Shown here: piece by piece, positions 29,371 to 38,984 of the stretch
Position numbering within the stretch: position 1 is the stretch's first letter
Layout: each line of letters begins with the position of its first letter
From: Vibrio parahaemolyticus
GTDB taxonomy: Bacteria; Pseudomonadota; Gammaproteobacteria; Enterobacterales; Vibrionaceae
DNA length: 64,000 nt
Direction: 5' to 3'
NCBI RefSeq assembly: GCF_900460535.1
Contig: NZ_UHIL01000001.1
Coordinates: 2,356,001 to 2,420,000 of the forward strand
Position numbers and translations under genes: made by a program
The notes under the pieces: generated by a model
Database searches by the model: none
Seen by the model: only the letters and a program-made list of their open reading frames with translations
Told to the model about the DNA's origin: nothing

Positions 29371-31197
29371 TCACTTCACTTGCCACAAATTGATACTTAA
29401 TGCTGCCATATTGACAGAAACATGACCTTCATAATCAATTATTTCACACTTATCTAATAATTGATGCAAGTGTTTCGCATTCAAGCCTAACTGCCACAAT
29501 GGTAGGTCAATCGTGCTTTCTTGTAGACCAATATTGACTGCAACAATGATCGTCTCTTCACCAAGCTGTCTTGCATAAGCTAATGCCCTTTCGTCACAAT
29601 ACAGCCATTGCATGCTGCCAGATTGTAGAGCTTTGAACTGTTTGCGAATTTCAATCCACTGTTGGTACAGTTGGAGCCAAGGCGAACCCTGAACTAAATG
29701 CCAAGGGAAACAACGTCTGTTATCCGGGTCAAAGCTTCCCTCAAGACCGACTTCACTACCATAATAAATGCATGGTGCGCCGACATAAGTCATGAGTAAG
29801 GCCAACGCGATTTGCATTTTTTTCTCATCCCCATTCACCAAGGTGAGAAAACGCGCCGTGTCATGGCTATCAAGTTGATTGAGTTGTGAGAGCTGATTGG
29901 CAAAAGGAACTTTTGCTCTGGATTCATCCAACCACGCTTTGAACTCAAAACCATTTATATCGATTGGGTCGTACGTGATGTCTTGATGCGCGATAAACGC
30001 TCGAACAGGGTGGGCAAAACCGTAGTAGTTCATCGCGCCGTCTTCTTGCTCCCCTTGCAGCCATTGAGTCGCTTCAAAAAAATGCTCACCTAACACATAA
30101 GCATTCGGATTAACGGATTTGGTCGCTTGGCGAAATGCTTTCACGTAGTGAGCGTTGTTTTTCGCCCCCTCCCCTTCTCCTAGCATATGAATGACATCAA
30201 AACGCCAGCCATCCACGGAATATGGCGGCTTCAGCCAATGTTTGATAACCGACGCCTCACCTTGGTAGATATATTCTCTGACTTCGTGATTCTCAAAATT
30301 CAATACCGGCAGATTGTCGATACCTTTCCAGCCAATATAGTGATTACTCTCCCCATCAAAGAAGTAATAGTCGCGAAAATCGGATTTAGGATTCCCGTAC
30401 GCGCCTTTCCCTTTCTGCTGAATATCAAACCAAGGGTGATGCACAGAAGTATGGTTAAAGACCGCATCCAATACGATCTTCATGTTTTTGCTGCGGATTT
30501 TTTCGCACAATGACGCAAAATGCTCGTTGGTGCCGAGCATAGGATCAATCGTGAAATAATCCGTGGTGTCGTACTTATGGTTACTTGGCGAGGAAAAAAT
30601 CGGATTGAAGTACAGTGCGGTCACACCCAATTGTTCAAGGTATCCAAGCTTTTGCTCAACGCCTTTTAGATCACCACCGAAGAACTCACGTGCCCCAGAG
30701 TTTTGGTGATTCCCTACTGGTTCTCCCCACGTTTTAATCACAGCATTAGGATCGTACTCGCAGTACGCTTCACGAATCGCAGACTCACTTTGACTCGCGG
30801 CAAAACGATCAGGAAAAATCTGATAGAAAACTTGTTCTTGAACCCACTTTGGCGGTTGATAGTTTACATTCAATTTGAAATGAAATTCTCTGGGCGGAAT
30901 ACGTTTTTGCACGCCACGTGCGTCTAGCCAATATTGCTGACCGTTTCTAACGACTTTAAATACATAGTGGGTGATGTCTCGATCTCTATTCGGCTCGAAC
31001 GATACTTCCCACAGCAGTAACTCTCCAACTCTGCCGCATTGCACCATGGCGACAAGGTATTCTTCGTTGTCTGGCTCAATACGCGCATAAACAGCATCAA
31101 ATGTTAACGCTTCTGTTTTTAGACAGACCTTCACGCGTTTACCATCGAAGGCTAAACCATCAACCGTCTGGCTATGAAAGAGAAATGGCAAAGACAT
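29371..31197 (-). CDS. malZ: Maltodextrin glucosidase / cyclomaltodextrinase-type GH13 enzyme
   Basis: A cytoplasmic (no signal peptide) glycoside hydrolase family 13 enzyme of 608 residues that closely follows E. coli MalZ in layout: an N-terminal beta domain (1-115), the barrel from WVQEQVFYQIFPDRFA, nucleophile Asp334 (VDGWRFDVIHM), acid/base Glu371 (AYVLGEHF) and Asp446 (QLDSHDTARF). Such enzymes release glucose from short maltodextrins, though some neighbours in the family open cyclic ones. I choose the ATG at 31195-31197 with AAAGAG upstream; a GTG three codons earlier is also possible. No other mal genes are adjacent. Confidence 0.87.
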   Translation of the reverse strand: MSLPFLFHSQTVDGLAFDGKRVKVCLKTEALTFDAVYARIEPDNEEYLVAMVQCGRVGELLLWEVSFEPNRDRDITHYVFKVVRNGQQYWLDARGVQKRIPPREFHFKLNVNYQPPKWVQEQVFYQIFPDRFAASQSESAIREAYCEYDPNAVIKTWGEPVGNHQNSGAREFFGGDLKGVEQKLGYLEQLGVTALYFNPIFSSPSNHKYDTTDYFTIDPMLGTNEHFASLCEKIRSKNMKIVLDAVFNHTSVHHPWFDIQQKGKGAYGNPKSDFRDYYFFDGESNHYIGWKGIDNLPVLNFENHEVREYIYQGEASVIKHWLKPPYSVDGWRFDVIHMLGEGEGAKNNAHYVKAFRQATKSVNPNAYVLGEHFFEATQWLQGEQEDGAMNYYGFAHPVRAFIAHQDITYDPIDINGFEFKAWLDESRAKVPFANQLSQLNQLDSHDTARFLTLVNGDEKKMQIALALLMTYVGAPCIYYGSEVGLEGSFDPDNRRCFPWHLVQGSPWLQLYQQWIEIRKQFKALQSGSMQWLYCDERALAYARQLGEETIIVAVNIGLQESTIDLPLWQLGLNAKHLHQLLDKCEIIDYEGHVSVNMAALSINLWQVK

Positions 31198-31257
31198 AAT
31201 AAGCACTCTTTAATAGGTGGATATGCCACTATTTTATTAAAGAATGAGAGATAAAAA

Positions 31258-31303
31258 ATCCTCCTTGGAAATTCGGTGTTTTACCTATTTTCTCAAGGAG
31301 GAT
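31258..31303 (-). terminator. Terminator of the TrpX-type ABC operon
   Basis: ATCCTCCTTG and CAAGGAGGAT pair across a 26-base loop, and the minus strand continues with TTTTTTA. It stands 69 bases after the ATP-binding gene and before malZ. The stem contains a Shine-Dalgarno-like GGAGG, but no coding frame follows it. Confidence 0.75.
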
Positions 31304-31371
31304 CACACTTGGTAGGCGTAGTCGCGGCTCTGACTATGTCGAAGAAACGCGTAACGAATCAGACATGCTAT

Positions 31372-32166
31372 TTAATTGAGTAATAAACTGTCATCCGAAA
31401 GTTCTTCGCCTCGAACTTTAGAAAACATGTCTAGTAGATCAGGCACTTGCATATTGGCACGCTGCTCTCCAGCGACATCCAGAACGATTTCACCTTGGTG
31501 GAGCATGACAGTTCTGTCGCCACAAGCGAGCGCGTCTTTCATCGAGTGCGTTACCATCATCACCGTCAAATCAAACTCATTGACGATACGCTTGGTTAAA
31601 TCGATGACAAAAGCCGCCATACGCGGGTCAAGCGCGGCCGTATGTTCATCAAGCAGCAATAACTTACTCTCCGATAACGTCGCCATCACCAGGCTCACGG
31701 CTTGTCGTTGTCCACCAGACAACAAACCAATACTGTCACCCAATCGGTCTTCCAAACCTAAACCCAAAATACTGATGCGTTCTTGGAACAACTTGCGACG
31801 TTTGGCAGACAGCGCCAGCCCCCAGCCACGTTTTTTACCTCGCATGTACGCTAGAGCCATGTTTTCTTCAATGGTTAGCTCACCACACGTTCCTGCTAAC
31901 GGGTCCTGAAACACTCGTGCACATTGAGTAGCGCGCTGGGCAACCGTCTGCTTGGTGACGTCTTTGCCATCAATGATCACTTGACCACCAATCATTGGTG
32001 TCTCACCCGTCACCGCTCCGAGCAATGTCGATTTACCCGCACCGTTAGACCCGATTACGGTTAGAAATTGGTGCTCTGGTACTTCTAACGATACCCCTTT
32101 CAACGCGCGATTTTCCAAAATCGTACAAGGGTTGAACGTCACTTGGATGTTGTTGAGTTCAATCAT
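31372..32166 (-). CDS. ABC transporter ATP-binding protein (TrpX-type operon)
   Basis: Cytoplasmic ATPase of a three-gene importer. The 264 residues contain Walker A GSNGAGKS (39-46), the Q-loop around FQDPLAG, the signature LSGGQRQA, Walker B LLLLDEHTAALDP and the switch histidine in VTHSMKD. The HTAALDP after Walker B is typical of the subfamily paired with BPD_transp_2-like permeases. It overlaps the permease by four bases, so translation is coupled. A terminator follows. Confidence 0.93.
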   Translation of the reverse strand: MIELNNIQVTFNPCTILENRALKGVSLEVPEHQFLTVIGSNGAGKSTLLGAVTGETPMIGGQVIIDGKDVTKQTVAQRATQCARVFQDPLAGTCGELTIEENMALAYMRGKKRGWGLALSAKRRKLFQERISILGLGLEDRLGDSIGLLSGGQRQAVSLVMATLSESKLLLLDEHTAALDPRMAAFVIDLTKRIVNEFDLTVMMVTHSMKDALACGDRTVMLHQGEIVLDVAGEQRANMQVPDLLDMFSKVRGEELSDDSLLLN

Positions 32167-33098
32167 AACGCCTCCCCAGAACCATTTTTAGATGCCGCTT
32201 GTTTCGCAGTCGTTACGCGTTGTTTGGCTTTCATACTTTGCTTGAGCTTAGGTGCAATGAGCGCTACCGCAACCAATACTGCGGTCACGAGATTGAGATC
32301 TGAGGCCTGAAGGCCAAACATGCCAGAACTCAACGCAAAAGCGACGGCTAGTCGATACAACACCGAGCCCAAAATAACGGCGCAAACGGCAACCCAAATT
32401 TTGCGACCGGGAATGAGTGTTTGGCCCAAAATAACCGCCGCTAAGCCGACCACGATGGTACCAACGCCTGATGTTACGTCAGCAAAACTGTTGGTTTGCG
32501 CAAATAGCGCACCAGCGAAGCCAACAAACCCGTTCGACAGCGCCAAACAAAAGTAGGTGTAGAACCCTGTGCTTGCGCCTTGCGCAGACACCATTCGGCC
32601 ATTCACACCCGTCGCTCGAAGGCCCAAGCCGAAATCGCTATTTAGCAATCGCACTACCAAAAAGGCAGAGATGAGAACCAGTACGCCTACGACTAACGGA
32701 CGAATAAACATCGCATCGCCCATCGATTCAAAAGGAGTGAGAATGGTGTCTTCACCCAAAAGAGCCATATTGGGTTTGCCCATGATGCGAATGTTGATAG
32801 AAAACGCGGCAATCATAGTGAGGATGGACGCTAAGAGATGCAAAATTCCACAGCGTACAGCGAGAAATGCGGTGACCCAACCAGTCATGCCACCAGCAAT
32901 AATCGCCATACCGGTTGCAATCCAAGGGTTGATGCCTGCAACGATAGCTGTCGCAGCAACCGCGGCTCCCATAGGGAAACTACCATCAACACTTAAGTCA
33001 GGAAAATCAAGAACACGAAACGTAAGATAGACGCCCAAAGCAACCAAGCCATAAATCAAGCCGATCTCAAGCGCGCCAAAAAAAGCAAATGCAGACAT
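32163..33098 (-). CDS. ABC transporter permease (TrpY-like, branched-chain/sugar type)
   Basis: Inner-membrane permease of 311 residues with eight to ten hydrophobic segments, from ALEIGLIYGLVALGVYLTFR onward. The family is that of LivH/RbsC-type permeases, and DFPDLSVDGSFPMGAA near residue 35 is the part conserved in the TrpY/YtrpY subgroup. The frame extends six codons further, but the ATG at 33096-33098 has AAGGAG at the right distance. It lies between the binding-protein gene (190 bases upstream) and the ATPase. Confidence 0.91.
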   Translation of the reverse strand: MSAFAFFGALEIGLIYGLVALGVYLTFRVLDFPDLSVDGSFPMGAAVAATAIVAGINPWIATGMAIIAGGMTGWVTAFLAVRCGILHLLASILTMIAAFSINIRIMGKPNMALLGEDTILTPFESMGDAMFIRPLVVGVLVLISAFLVVRLLNSDFGLGLRATGVNGRMVSAQGASTGFYTYFCLALSNGFVGFAGALFAQTNSFADVTSGVGTIVVGLAAVILGQTLIPGRKIWVAVCAVILGSVLYRLAVAFALSSGMFGLQASDLNLVTAVLVAVALIAPKLKQSMKAKQRVTTAKQAASKNGSGEAL

Positions 33099-33288
33099 AA
33101 CTACTCCTTTCTGCATGTTCAGATCGCTAGCAGCGATCTGACGTTACAACTTTCAACTTAGGTCGAGGTAAAGAGAGCAATCCGCTCAGAAAAAACTTTG
33201 CTCTCATAAACTTACGATTTACGAGCCCATTTTTCATGCTGAGACAAATGGGCTTGAGAGAAAGAGTCCTTACCTCAAGATAAGTGAT

Positions 33289-34254
33289 TTACTGCATGCT
33301 AGTCGCACGTTGAACAACAGAACTCGGCAGTTGGATGCCCAACTTAGAAGCGGCGCTCTCATTGATGACCAAATCCGAACCCGTTGCGACTTTTACATCC
33401 AACTTTCCTGGCTCTTGACCATCAAGTATGGCTGCTACGTAATCTGCCGTTTGCACACCGACTTGGTAGTAGTCAAAACCAAGGCCAGCAATCGCACCTT
33501 TTTCAACATAAGATGTTGCACCGCCAAAGACTGGCTTTTTCGCTTGGTTCGCCGCGACAATCATGCCTTCGATCGCACTCGCTACAGTGTTATCCGTAGG
33601 CGCGTAAAGGATGTCTGATTTTGCTGCGATGGCTTGCGTAGCAGATTGAACATCGGCACTTTTCAAAGCAGTGGCTTCCACCACTTTAATGCCTTTCGCC
33701 TCTGCACTTTCTTTTAGAAGATTAACCAGCGTCACCGCATTCGCCTCGCCAGGGTTGAAGACGACACCAATGCTTTTGACTTGAGGAAGGATTTCTTGAA
33801 TGAGCTCAACGTGCTGAGCCACTGGAGACAGGTCTGATAAACCTGTTACGTTTTTGCCCGGCTGCTTCATAGATTTAACTAACTTGGCTCCTACCGGGTC
33901 AGTCACCGCAGTAAACACAACAGGAATCGTACGAGTCGCAGAAACCAGTGCCTGCGCTGACGGCGTTGCAATACCGACTAGCACGTCTGGGCTCTCTCCC
34001 ACGTATTGACGCGCAATTTGTACCGCAATTGCAGGGTTACCTTGTGCTGTTTTATAGTCGAATTCTAGGTTTTTACCCTCTTCATACCCTTTTGCTTTCA
34101 ATCCATCTAGCAAACCTTGGCGAGTGGCATCCAAAGCTGGATGCTCAACGATCTGAGAAACCGCAACTGTTGCGGTATTAGCAAATACATGGGTGGAAGA
34201 AAGAATAGCAGTAGCGGATAGAACGGCAGTGGCTAATAAACGTTTCGTTTTCAT
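33289..34254 (-). CDS. ABC transporter substrate-binding protein, TrpX family
   Basis: Periplasmic binding protein of 321 residues with a signal peptide (about 1-26, LLATAVLSATAILSSTHVFA, cut after FA). It belongs to the ABC_sub_bind family (TrpX-like), with VAVSQIVEHPALDATRQGLLDGL at the mature N-terminus and DVLVGIATPSAQA and VFTAVTDPVGAKLV motifs. Relatives in Firmicutes are thought to bind tryptophan or related aromatics; the ligand here is unknown. Two ATG codons are adjacent; the second has better spacing from AAGGAG. First gene of the operon. Confidence 0.92.
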   Translation of the reverse strand: MKTKRLLATAVLSATAILSSTHVFANTATVAVSQIVEHPALDATRQGLLDGLKAKGYEEGKNLEFDYKTAQGNPAIAVQIARQYVGESPDVLVGIATPSAQALVSATRTIPVVFTAVTDPVGAKLVKSMKQPGKNVTGLSDLSPVAQHVELIQEILPQVKSIGVVFNPGEANAVTLVNLLKESAEAKGIKVVEATALKSADVQSATQAIAAKSDILYAPTDNTVASAIEGMIVAANQAKKPVFGGATSYVEKGAIAGLGFDYYQVGVQTADYVAAILDGQEPGKLDVKVATGSDLVINESAASKLGIQLPSSVVQRATSMQ

Positions 34255-34392
34255 CATAACTCCTTGATGTGTCTTCGTCCTTGTTTCACGAGCTTCAGCA
34301 ATATGTGGGTACTCATGAGATCAAATGTGAGAAGGCGTGATGTTGTGTTTGCGTATCTGTGCACTTCTTGTGCATCTTATTTTTATTATTAC

Positions 34393-34407
34393 TACTAAGT
34401 CTTAGTA
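34393..34407. promoter_or_regulatory. Palindromic operator-like site upstream of the TrpX operon
   Basis: TACTAAG and CTTAGTA are perfect inverted halves around one base, 139 bases before the substrate-binding gene. It is the sort of site a dimeric repressor would bind; TrpR-like sites also use ACTA/TAGT halves but with different spacing. The regulator is unknown. Confidence 0.4.
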
Positions 34408-34565
34408 AAGAAAAGAAACATTTAACACTAAGGCAACATTTGTGATCGCAAGATCGCATTCTATTACGCAACAATGTAATGCACTCAAACGTAGCTAGAG
34501 GATGGTTGCGGGCTAAAGGCTTAGCCCCACTGCGCATACTGCGCGATGAATATATAGACAAAACA

Positions 34566-34598
34566 AAAATGGAGTGGCAATCGCACACTCCATTTAAA
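34566..34598 (-). terminator. yfbV intrinsic terminator
   Basis: On the minus strand AAATGGAGTG and CACTCCATTT pair and are followed by TTGTTT, shortly after the yfbV stop codon. Confidence 0.82.
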
Positions 34599-34619
34599 AA
34601 TTGTTGAACGCTAAATGAA

Positions 34620-35072
34620 TTAGAACCAGCGCTCTAGTGAGGACTTATCAAGCTGGCGGAAAGCACGATTCAAAATTATTGCGAGCTCTTTATAACGAGG
34701 TCGCGCTTTAACTGGTTCTAAGGCAAAGCCTGTTTCCACGATTTTTTGATGAAGTTCGCGATACCAAGAAGCCAATGATGGCGGCAATTTGGTGTTTGAG
34801 CGAGCACCGAGCCACCAGATACCTTGCAAAGGCAAGCTTATAGCAAACAAGGCTACGACGATAGATTGAGGTAACGCGTTGTAATTGTTGAACGCCATTT
34901 GAGTGAGAACACTGATAGCAGCGACAGCTGGCATGACTTTAATGCCAAAACGAGTCGCTTTGATAATACGTTGCTCAGGAAATATGGCACCCAGCTCTTT
35001 ACGAACCGGCCAGATCTCCATGTAACTTTGGCCATCTTTCAGGCTATGGATCAATCCGACTTTATTACTCAT
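34620..35072 (-). CDS. yfbV: UPF0208 membrane protein YfbV
   Basis: A 150-residue membrane protein of the UPF0208 family. Two hydrophobic segments lie at about 45-62 and 68-90, with the conserved N-terminus [21 protein letters not shown] and the C-terminal [15 protein letters not shown]. In E. coli YfbV affects macrodomain organisation around the terminus, but no mechanism is settled. The gene sits divergent from ackA, exactly as in E. coli, which supports the name strongly. Confidence 0.94.
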   Translation of the reverse strand: MSNKVGLIHSLKDGQSYMEIWPVRKELGAIFPEQRIIKATRFGIKVMPAVAAISVLTQMAFNNYNALPQSIVVALFAISLPLQGIWWLGARSNTKLPPSLASWYRELHQKIVETGFALEPVKARPRYKELAIILNRAFRQLDKSSLERWF

Positions 35073-35417
35073 ACCGCTCTCTCACTAAAAAATAGTTGAA
35101 CATTTCAACTGAAGGTGCAAAAAATTGATGAAAGTTAATATTCTTTCAAATTTTTTTTGTTATCATTGCCTATTATCGCTATCCTTTGCAGACCCTCAAT
35201 CTCATTGTTGCTGTTATTTACAATTTAAGCAACTCCGAGATATCTATCTGCACGGATCGCATCATAGTGATGGATGGGTTCATCACTATTTCTTTATATG
35301 GAATTAGAACGATTTTTGACCAAGATTAGTACGCAGCATTGCTGGTATCGGCTATTCTTGTGATTAATTTTTCATCCTTTAACTGATTTTGATCAGACGA
35401 ATAACAGGTAGTCACAC
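35073..35417. other. Divergent yfbV-ackA control region
   Basis: A 345-base AT-rich region with no supported coding frame. It must hold the promoters of yfbV and ackA, and it contains an FNR-like palindrome close to the ackA start. Confidence 0.5.
35383..35396. promoter_or_regulatory. FNR-like palindrome upstream of ackA
   Basis: CTGAT-TTTG-ATCAG matches the FNR consensus TTGAT-N4-ATCAA at the central TGAT/ATCA positions and differs at the outermost base on each side. It lies 21 bases before the ackA ATG, so a bound regulator would probably repress or sit downstream of the promoter. Anaerobic control of acetate metabolism makes it plausible; it is unproven. Confidence 0.4.
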
Positions 35418-36614
35418 ATGTCTAAGCTAGTTTTAGTTTTAAACTGCGGTAGTTCTTCTCTTAAATTTGCTGTTGTTGATGCCGAGAACGGCGAAGAGCA
35501 TCTATCAGGTCTTGCTGAATGTCTTCACCTTCCTGAAGCACGTATCAAGTGGAAACTTGATGGCAAACACGAAGCTCAACTTGGTAACGGTGCAGCACAC
35601 GAAGAAGCACTAGCGTTCATGGTAGAAACTATTCTTGCTTCTAAGCCAGAGCTTTCTGAGAACCTAGCTGCTATCGGTCACCGTGTAGTACACGGCGGCG
35701 AGCAATTCACTCAGTCTGCACTTATCACTGACGACGTACTAAAAGGTATCGAAGACTGTGCAACTCTAGCACCACTTCACAACCCTGCACACATCATCGG
35801 TATCAAAGCAGCTCAAAAATCTTTCCCAGCACTTAAAAACGTTGCTGTGTTCGATACTGCTTTCCACCAAACAATGCCTGAAGAGTCTTACCTATACGCT
35901 CTTCCATACAACCTATACAAAGAGCACGGTATCCGTCGTTACGGCATGCACGGTACTTCACACCTATTCATCACTCGTGAAGTTGCAGGCCTACTAAACA
36001 AACCAGTTGAAGAAGTAAACATCATCAACTGTCACCTAGGTAACGGTGCTTCTGTATGTGCAGTTAAGAACGGTCAATCTGTAGATACTTCAATGGGTCT
36101 AACGCCACTTGAAGGTCTAGTAATGGGTACTCGTTGTGGTGACATCGACCCTGCGATCATCTTCCACCTACACGACACTCTTGGTTACTCAGTTGAGAAA
36201 ATCAACACAATGCTAACTAAAGAGTCTGGCCTTCAAGGTCTAACTGAAGTGACTTCTGACTGTCGTTTCGTTGAAGACAACTACGGTGAGAAAGAAGAAG
36301 CAACTCGTGCAATGGACGTGTTCTGTCACCGTCTAGCTAAGTACGTTGCTGGTTACACTGCAACTCTAGATGGTCGTCTAGACGCAATCACTTTCACTGG
36401 CGGCATCGGCGAAAACTCTGCACCTATCCGTGAAATGGTTCTAAACCGTCTAGGTATCTTCGGTATCGAAGTAGACAGCGAAGCTAACCTTAAAGCTCGT
36501 TTCGGCGGCGAAGGCGTTATCACTACTGAAAACAGCCGTATCCCTGCAATGGTTATCTCTACTAACGAAGAGCTAGTTATTGCTGAAGACACTGCACGTC
36601 TAGCAGGTCTTTAA
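35418..36614 (+). CDS. ackA: Acetate kinase AckA
   Basis: AckA interconverts acetyl phosphate plus ADP with acetate plus ATP. The 398-residue cytoplasmic enzyme begins with the signature [17 protein letters not shown], has [11 protein letters not shown] (about residue 90), the ATP-loop region GMHGTSHLF and [11 protein letters not shown] near 330. Length and motifs equal those of E. coli AckA. Codon use is strongly biased towards CTA/CGT and ACT, as expected for a highly expressed gene. It is followed by pta after 135 bases containing two hairpins. Confidence 0.98.
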   Translation: MSKLVLVLNCGSSSLKFAVVDAENGEEHLSGLAECLHLPEARIKWKLDGKHEAQLGNGAAHEEALAFMVETILASKPELSENLAAIGHRVVHGGEQFTQSALITDDVLKGIEDCATLAPLHNPAHIIGIKAAQKSFPALKNVAVFDTAFHQTMPEESYLYALPYNLYKEHGIRRYGMHGTSHLFITREVAGLLNKPVEEVNIINCHLGNGASVCAVKNGQSVDTSMGLTPLEGLVMGTRCGDIDPAIIFHLHDTLGYSVEKINTMLTKESGLQGLTEVTSDCRFVEDNYGEKEEATRAMDVFCHRLAKYVAGYTATLDGRLDAITFTGGIGENSAPIREMVLNRLGIFGIEVDSEANLKARFGGEGVITTENSRIPAMVISTNEELVIAEDTARLAGL

Positions 36615-36623
36615 TTGAATTTT

Positions 36624-36647
36624 CTGGCTAGCCACTCGGCTAGCCAG
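36624..36647 (+). terminator. First hairpin in the ackA-pta gap
   Basis: CTGGCTAGCC-ACTC-GGCTAGCCAG is a perfect 10-bp stem nine bases after the ackA stop, followed by ATTTTC. It could be a weak terminator or a stem protecting the ackA message. Confidence 0.7.
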
Positions 36648-36673
36648 ATTTTCATCCAACGAATTTCTTAGGG

Positions 36674-36716
36674 GCTCAACTCCTATTCTTCGAGCGTCAT
36701 GGAATAAGAGTTGAGC
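36674..36716 (+). terminator. Second, larger hairpin in the ackA-pta gap
   Basis: GCTCAACTC and GAGTTGAGC pair, extended inside by TATTC/GAATA, and TTTTA follows. It looks like an intrinsic terminator lying inside the ackA-pta operon, 33 bases before the pta start. Confidence 0.65.
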
Positions 36717-36749
36717 TTTTATCCCCCAATAGCTAAAGGTACTCTACGA

Positions 36750-38894
36750 ATGTCTCGTACTATTATGCTTATCCCTGCAAGTGCTGGTGTTGGTCTAACT
36801 AGCGTAAGCATGGGTGTTCTTCGCGCAATGGAGCGCAAAGGCGTTAAGGTTTCTTTCTACAAACCAATTTCTCAACCACGTTCTGGTGGTGATCAACCTG
36901 ATCTGACTTCTACTATCGTTGGCCACAACAGCGATATGAAGATCGGTGAACCTATGGCGATGTCTGTTGCTGAGAGCCTAATCGGTAACGACAACATGGA
37001 CGAGCTACTAGAAACTGTTGTTGAGCGTTACAACCAAATCAATAAAGATGCGGATGTAACACTTATCGAAGGTCTAGTACCAACTCGTAAGCACCCATTC
37101 GCTAACCAAGTGAACGCTGAAATCGCAGCAACACTTGGCGCAGAAATTGTTCTAGTGGCTACTCCAGGCACTGATAACCCAGCTCAACTTAAAGAGCGCA
37201 TCGAAGTAGCATGTTCTAACTTCGGCGGTACTAAGAACAAAAACATCTCTGGCGTTATCATCAACAAGCTAAACGCACCTGTTGACGAAGCTGGCCGTAC
37301 TCGCCCTGACCTATCTGAAATCTTTGACGATGCAGATAGCGCGAAGCAAAACGAAATGAAAGTGATGGAAATCTTCAACACTTCTCCAATTCGTGTACTA
37401 GGTTGCGTGCCATGGAGCATCGATCTTATTGCTACTCGTGCAATCGACATGGCGAAGCACCTGAAAGCAGATATCATCAACGAAGGTGACATCAACACTC
37501 GTCGCATCAAGAGCATCACGTTCTGTGCACGTTCTCTGCCAAACATGATTGAGCACTTCAAACCAGGTTCTCTACTTGTTACTTCTGCAGACCGTCCAGA
37601 CGTAATCGTTGCAGCTTCTCTAGCGGCAATGAACGGCGTTGATATCGGTGCTGTACTGCTAACTGGCGGTTACGACATCCCACGTGAGATCGAAGGTCTA
37701 TGTAAGCCAGCATTCGAAACTGGTCTACCTATCTTCAAAGCACAAGGTAACACTTGGCAGACTTCTCTAAACCTACAGAGCTTCAGCATTGAAGTACCTG
37801 CAGACGACAAAGAGCGTATCGAGTTCATTAACGAGCACGTTGCTGGTCACATCGACGGTAACTGGATCGAGTCAATGACGGAAGGTACTCAAAAATCTCG
37901 TCGTCTAAGCCCACCAGCATTCCGTTACCAGTTAACCGAACTTGCTCGTAAAGCAGGTAAGCGCATCGTTCTTCCTGAAGGTGATGAGCCACGTACAGTG
38001 AAAGCAGCGGCTATCTGTGCAGAGCGCGGCATTGCAGAATGTGTGCTTCTAGGTAACCCAGCAGAAATCAAACGCGTTGCAGCGCAGCAAGGTGTTGAGC
38101 TAGGTGCTGGCGTTCAAATCATCGATGCTGATGCTATCCGCGAAAACTACGTTGCTCGTCTGGTTGAGCTACGTGGCGCGAAAGGTATGACTGAAGTTGT
38201 AGCTCGTGAGAAACTACAAGATTCAGTATTCCTTGGCACAATGATGCTTGAGAACAACGAAGTTGACGGCCTAGTTTCTGGTGCTGTTCACACTACGGCG
38301 AACACTATCGTTCCTCCGTTCCAAATCATCAAGACTGCACCAAACGCGTCTATCGTATCTTCAGTATTCTTCATGCTTCTGCCTGATCAAGTACTAGTAT
38401 ACGGTGACTGTGCAATCAACCCAGATCCAACAGCTGAACAGCTTGCTGAAATCGCTATCCAATCTGCTGACTCTGCAGCAGCATTCGGTATCGAACCACG
38501 CGTTGCAATGATCTCTTACTCTACTGGTGAATCTGGTAAGGGTGCAGACGTTGATAAAGTACGTGAAGCAACAAAACTGGCTCAAGAGAAACGTCCTGAT
38601 CTTATCATCGACGGTCCTCTACAGTACGACGCTGCGATCATGGAAAACGTTGCTGCTTCTAAAGCACCAAACTCTCCAGTTGCAGGTAAAGCGACAGTAT
38701 TCGTATTCCCAGACCTAAACACTGGTAACACGACTTACAAAGCGGTACAACGTTCAGCAGACCTAGTATCTATCGGTCCAATGCTGCAAGGTATGCGCAA
38801 GCCAGTAAACGACTTGTCTCGTGGCGCGCTAGTAGACGATATCGTGTACACCATCGCTCTAACAGCAATCCAAGCAACTCAAGAACAGAAGTAA
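36750..38894 (+). CDS. pta: Phosphate acetyltransferase Pta
   Basis: Pta converts acetyl-CoA and phosphate to acetyl phosphate. The 714-residue protein is the long enterobacterial form: an N-terminal P-loop-like domain (1-220, starting [20 protein letters not shown]), a DRTGG domain (about 220-350) and a C-terminal catalytic domain (about 390-714) with [27 protein letters not shown] and [18 protein letters not shown]. The frame runs 13 codons further upstream into the hairpin; the ATG at 36750 gives the family start. A strong terminator follows 27 bases after the stop. Confidence 0.97.
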   Translation: MSRTIMLIPASAGVGLTSVSMGVLRAMERKGVKVSFYKPISQPRSGGDQPDLTSTIVGHNSDMKIGEPMAMSVAESLIGNDNMDELLETVVERYNQINKDADVTLIEGLVPTRKHPFANQVNAEIAATLGAEIVLVATPGTDNPAQLKERIEVACSNFGGTKNKNISGVIINKLNAPVDEAGRTRPDLSEIFDDADSAKQNEMKVMEIFNTSPIRVLGCVPWSIDLIATRAIDMAKHLKADIINEGDINTRRIKSITFCARSLPNMIEHFKPGSLLVTSADRPDVIVAASLAAMNGVDIGAVLLTGGYDIPREIEGLCKPAFETGLPIFKAQGNTWQTSLNLQSFSIEVPADDKERIEFINEHVAGHIDGNWIESMTEGTQKSRRLSPPAFRYQLTELARKAGKRIVLPEGDEPRTVKAAAICAERGIAECVLLGNPAEIKRVAAQQGVELGAGVQIIDADAIRENYVARLVELRGAKGMTEVVAREKLQDSVFLGTMMLENNEVDGLVSGAVHTTANTIVPPFQIIKTAPNASIVSSVFFMLLPDQVLVYGDCAINPDPTAEQLAEIAIQSADSAAAFGIEPRVAMISYSTGESGKGADVDKVREATKLAQEKRPDLIIDGPLQYDAAIMENVAASKAPNSPVAGKATVFVFPDLNTGNTTYKAVQRSADLVSIGPMLQGMRKPVNDLSRGALVDDIVYTIALTAIQATQEQK

Positions 38895-38921
38895 TTCTTT
38901 TCTTTGCTTGAATGAATAGTC

Positions 38922-38950
38922 AAAGCCCTCGATTCGTCGAGGGCTTTTTT
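38922..38950 (+). terminator. pta intrinsic terminator
   Basis: AAAGCCCTCGA-TTCG-TCGAGGGCTTT with a following T run, between convergent pta and the DUF4010 gene. Confidence 0.92.
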
Positions 38951-38984
38951 GTTGTTCAAGACATACGGTTTAGAAAACAGATAC

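Larger units (their letters stand above)
34255..34619. other. Gap upstream of the TrpX operon
   Basis: This 365-base region holds the yfbV terminator, the operon promoter and several dyads. The clearest is TACTAAG-T-CTTAGTA (34393-34407), a 7-bp perfect palindrome with a one-base centre; another is TGCAC-TTCTT-GTGCA (34360-34374). A hairpin GGGGCTAA/TTTAGCCC-like stem lies near 34509-34528. No coding frame with a good ribosome site is evident. Confidence 0.5.

Noticed and set aside
34254..34316. A 20-codon minus-strand frame ending at the TrpX substrate-binding start, considered as a leader peptide
   Set aside because: It has no Trp codons and no good ribosome site, and no attenuator hairpin follows it.
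34313..34588. A 91-codon minus-strand frame in the yfbV to TrpX-operon gap
   Set aside because: It contains the yfbV terminator, has no ribosome site, and its composition is not protein-like.
35125..35307. A 60-codon frame upstream of ackA
   Set aside because: No ribosome site, AT-rich, within the divergent control region.
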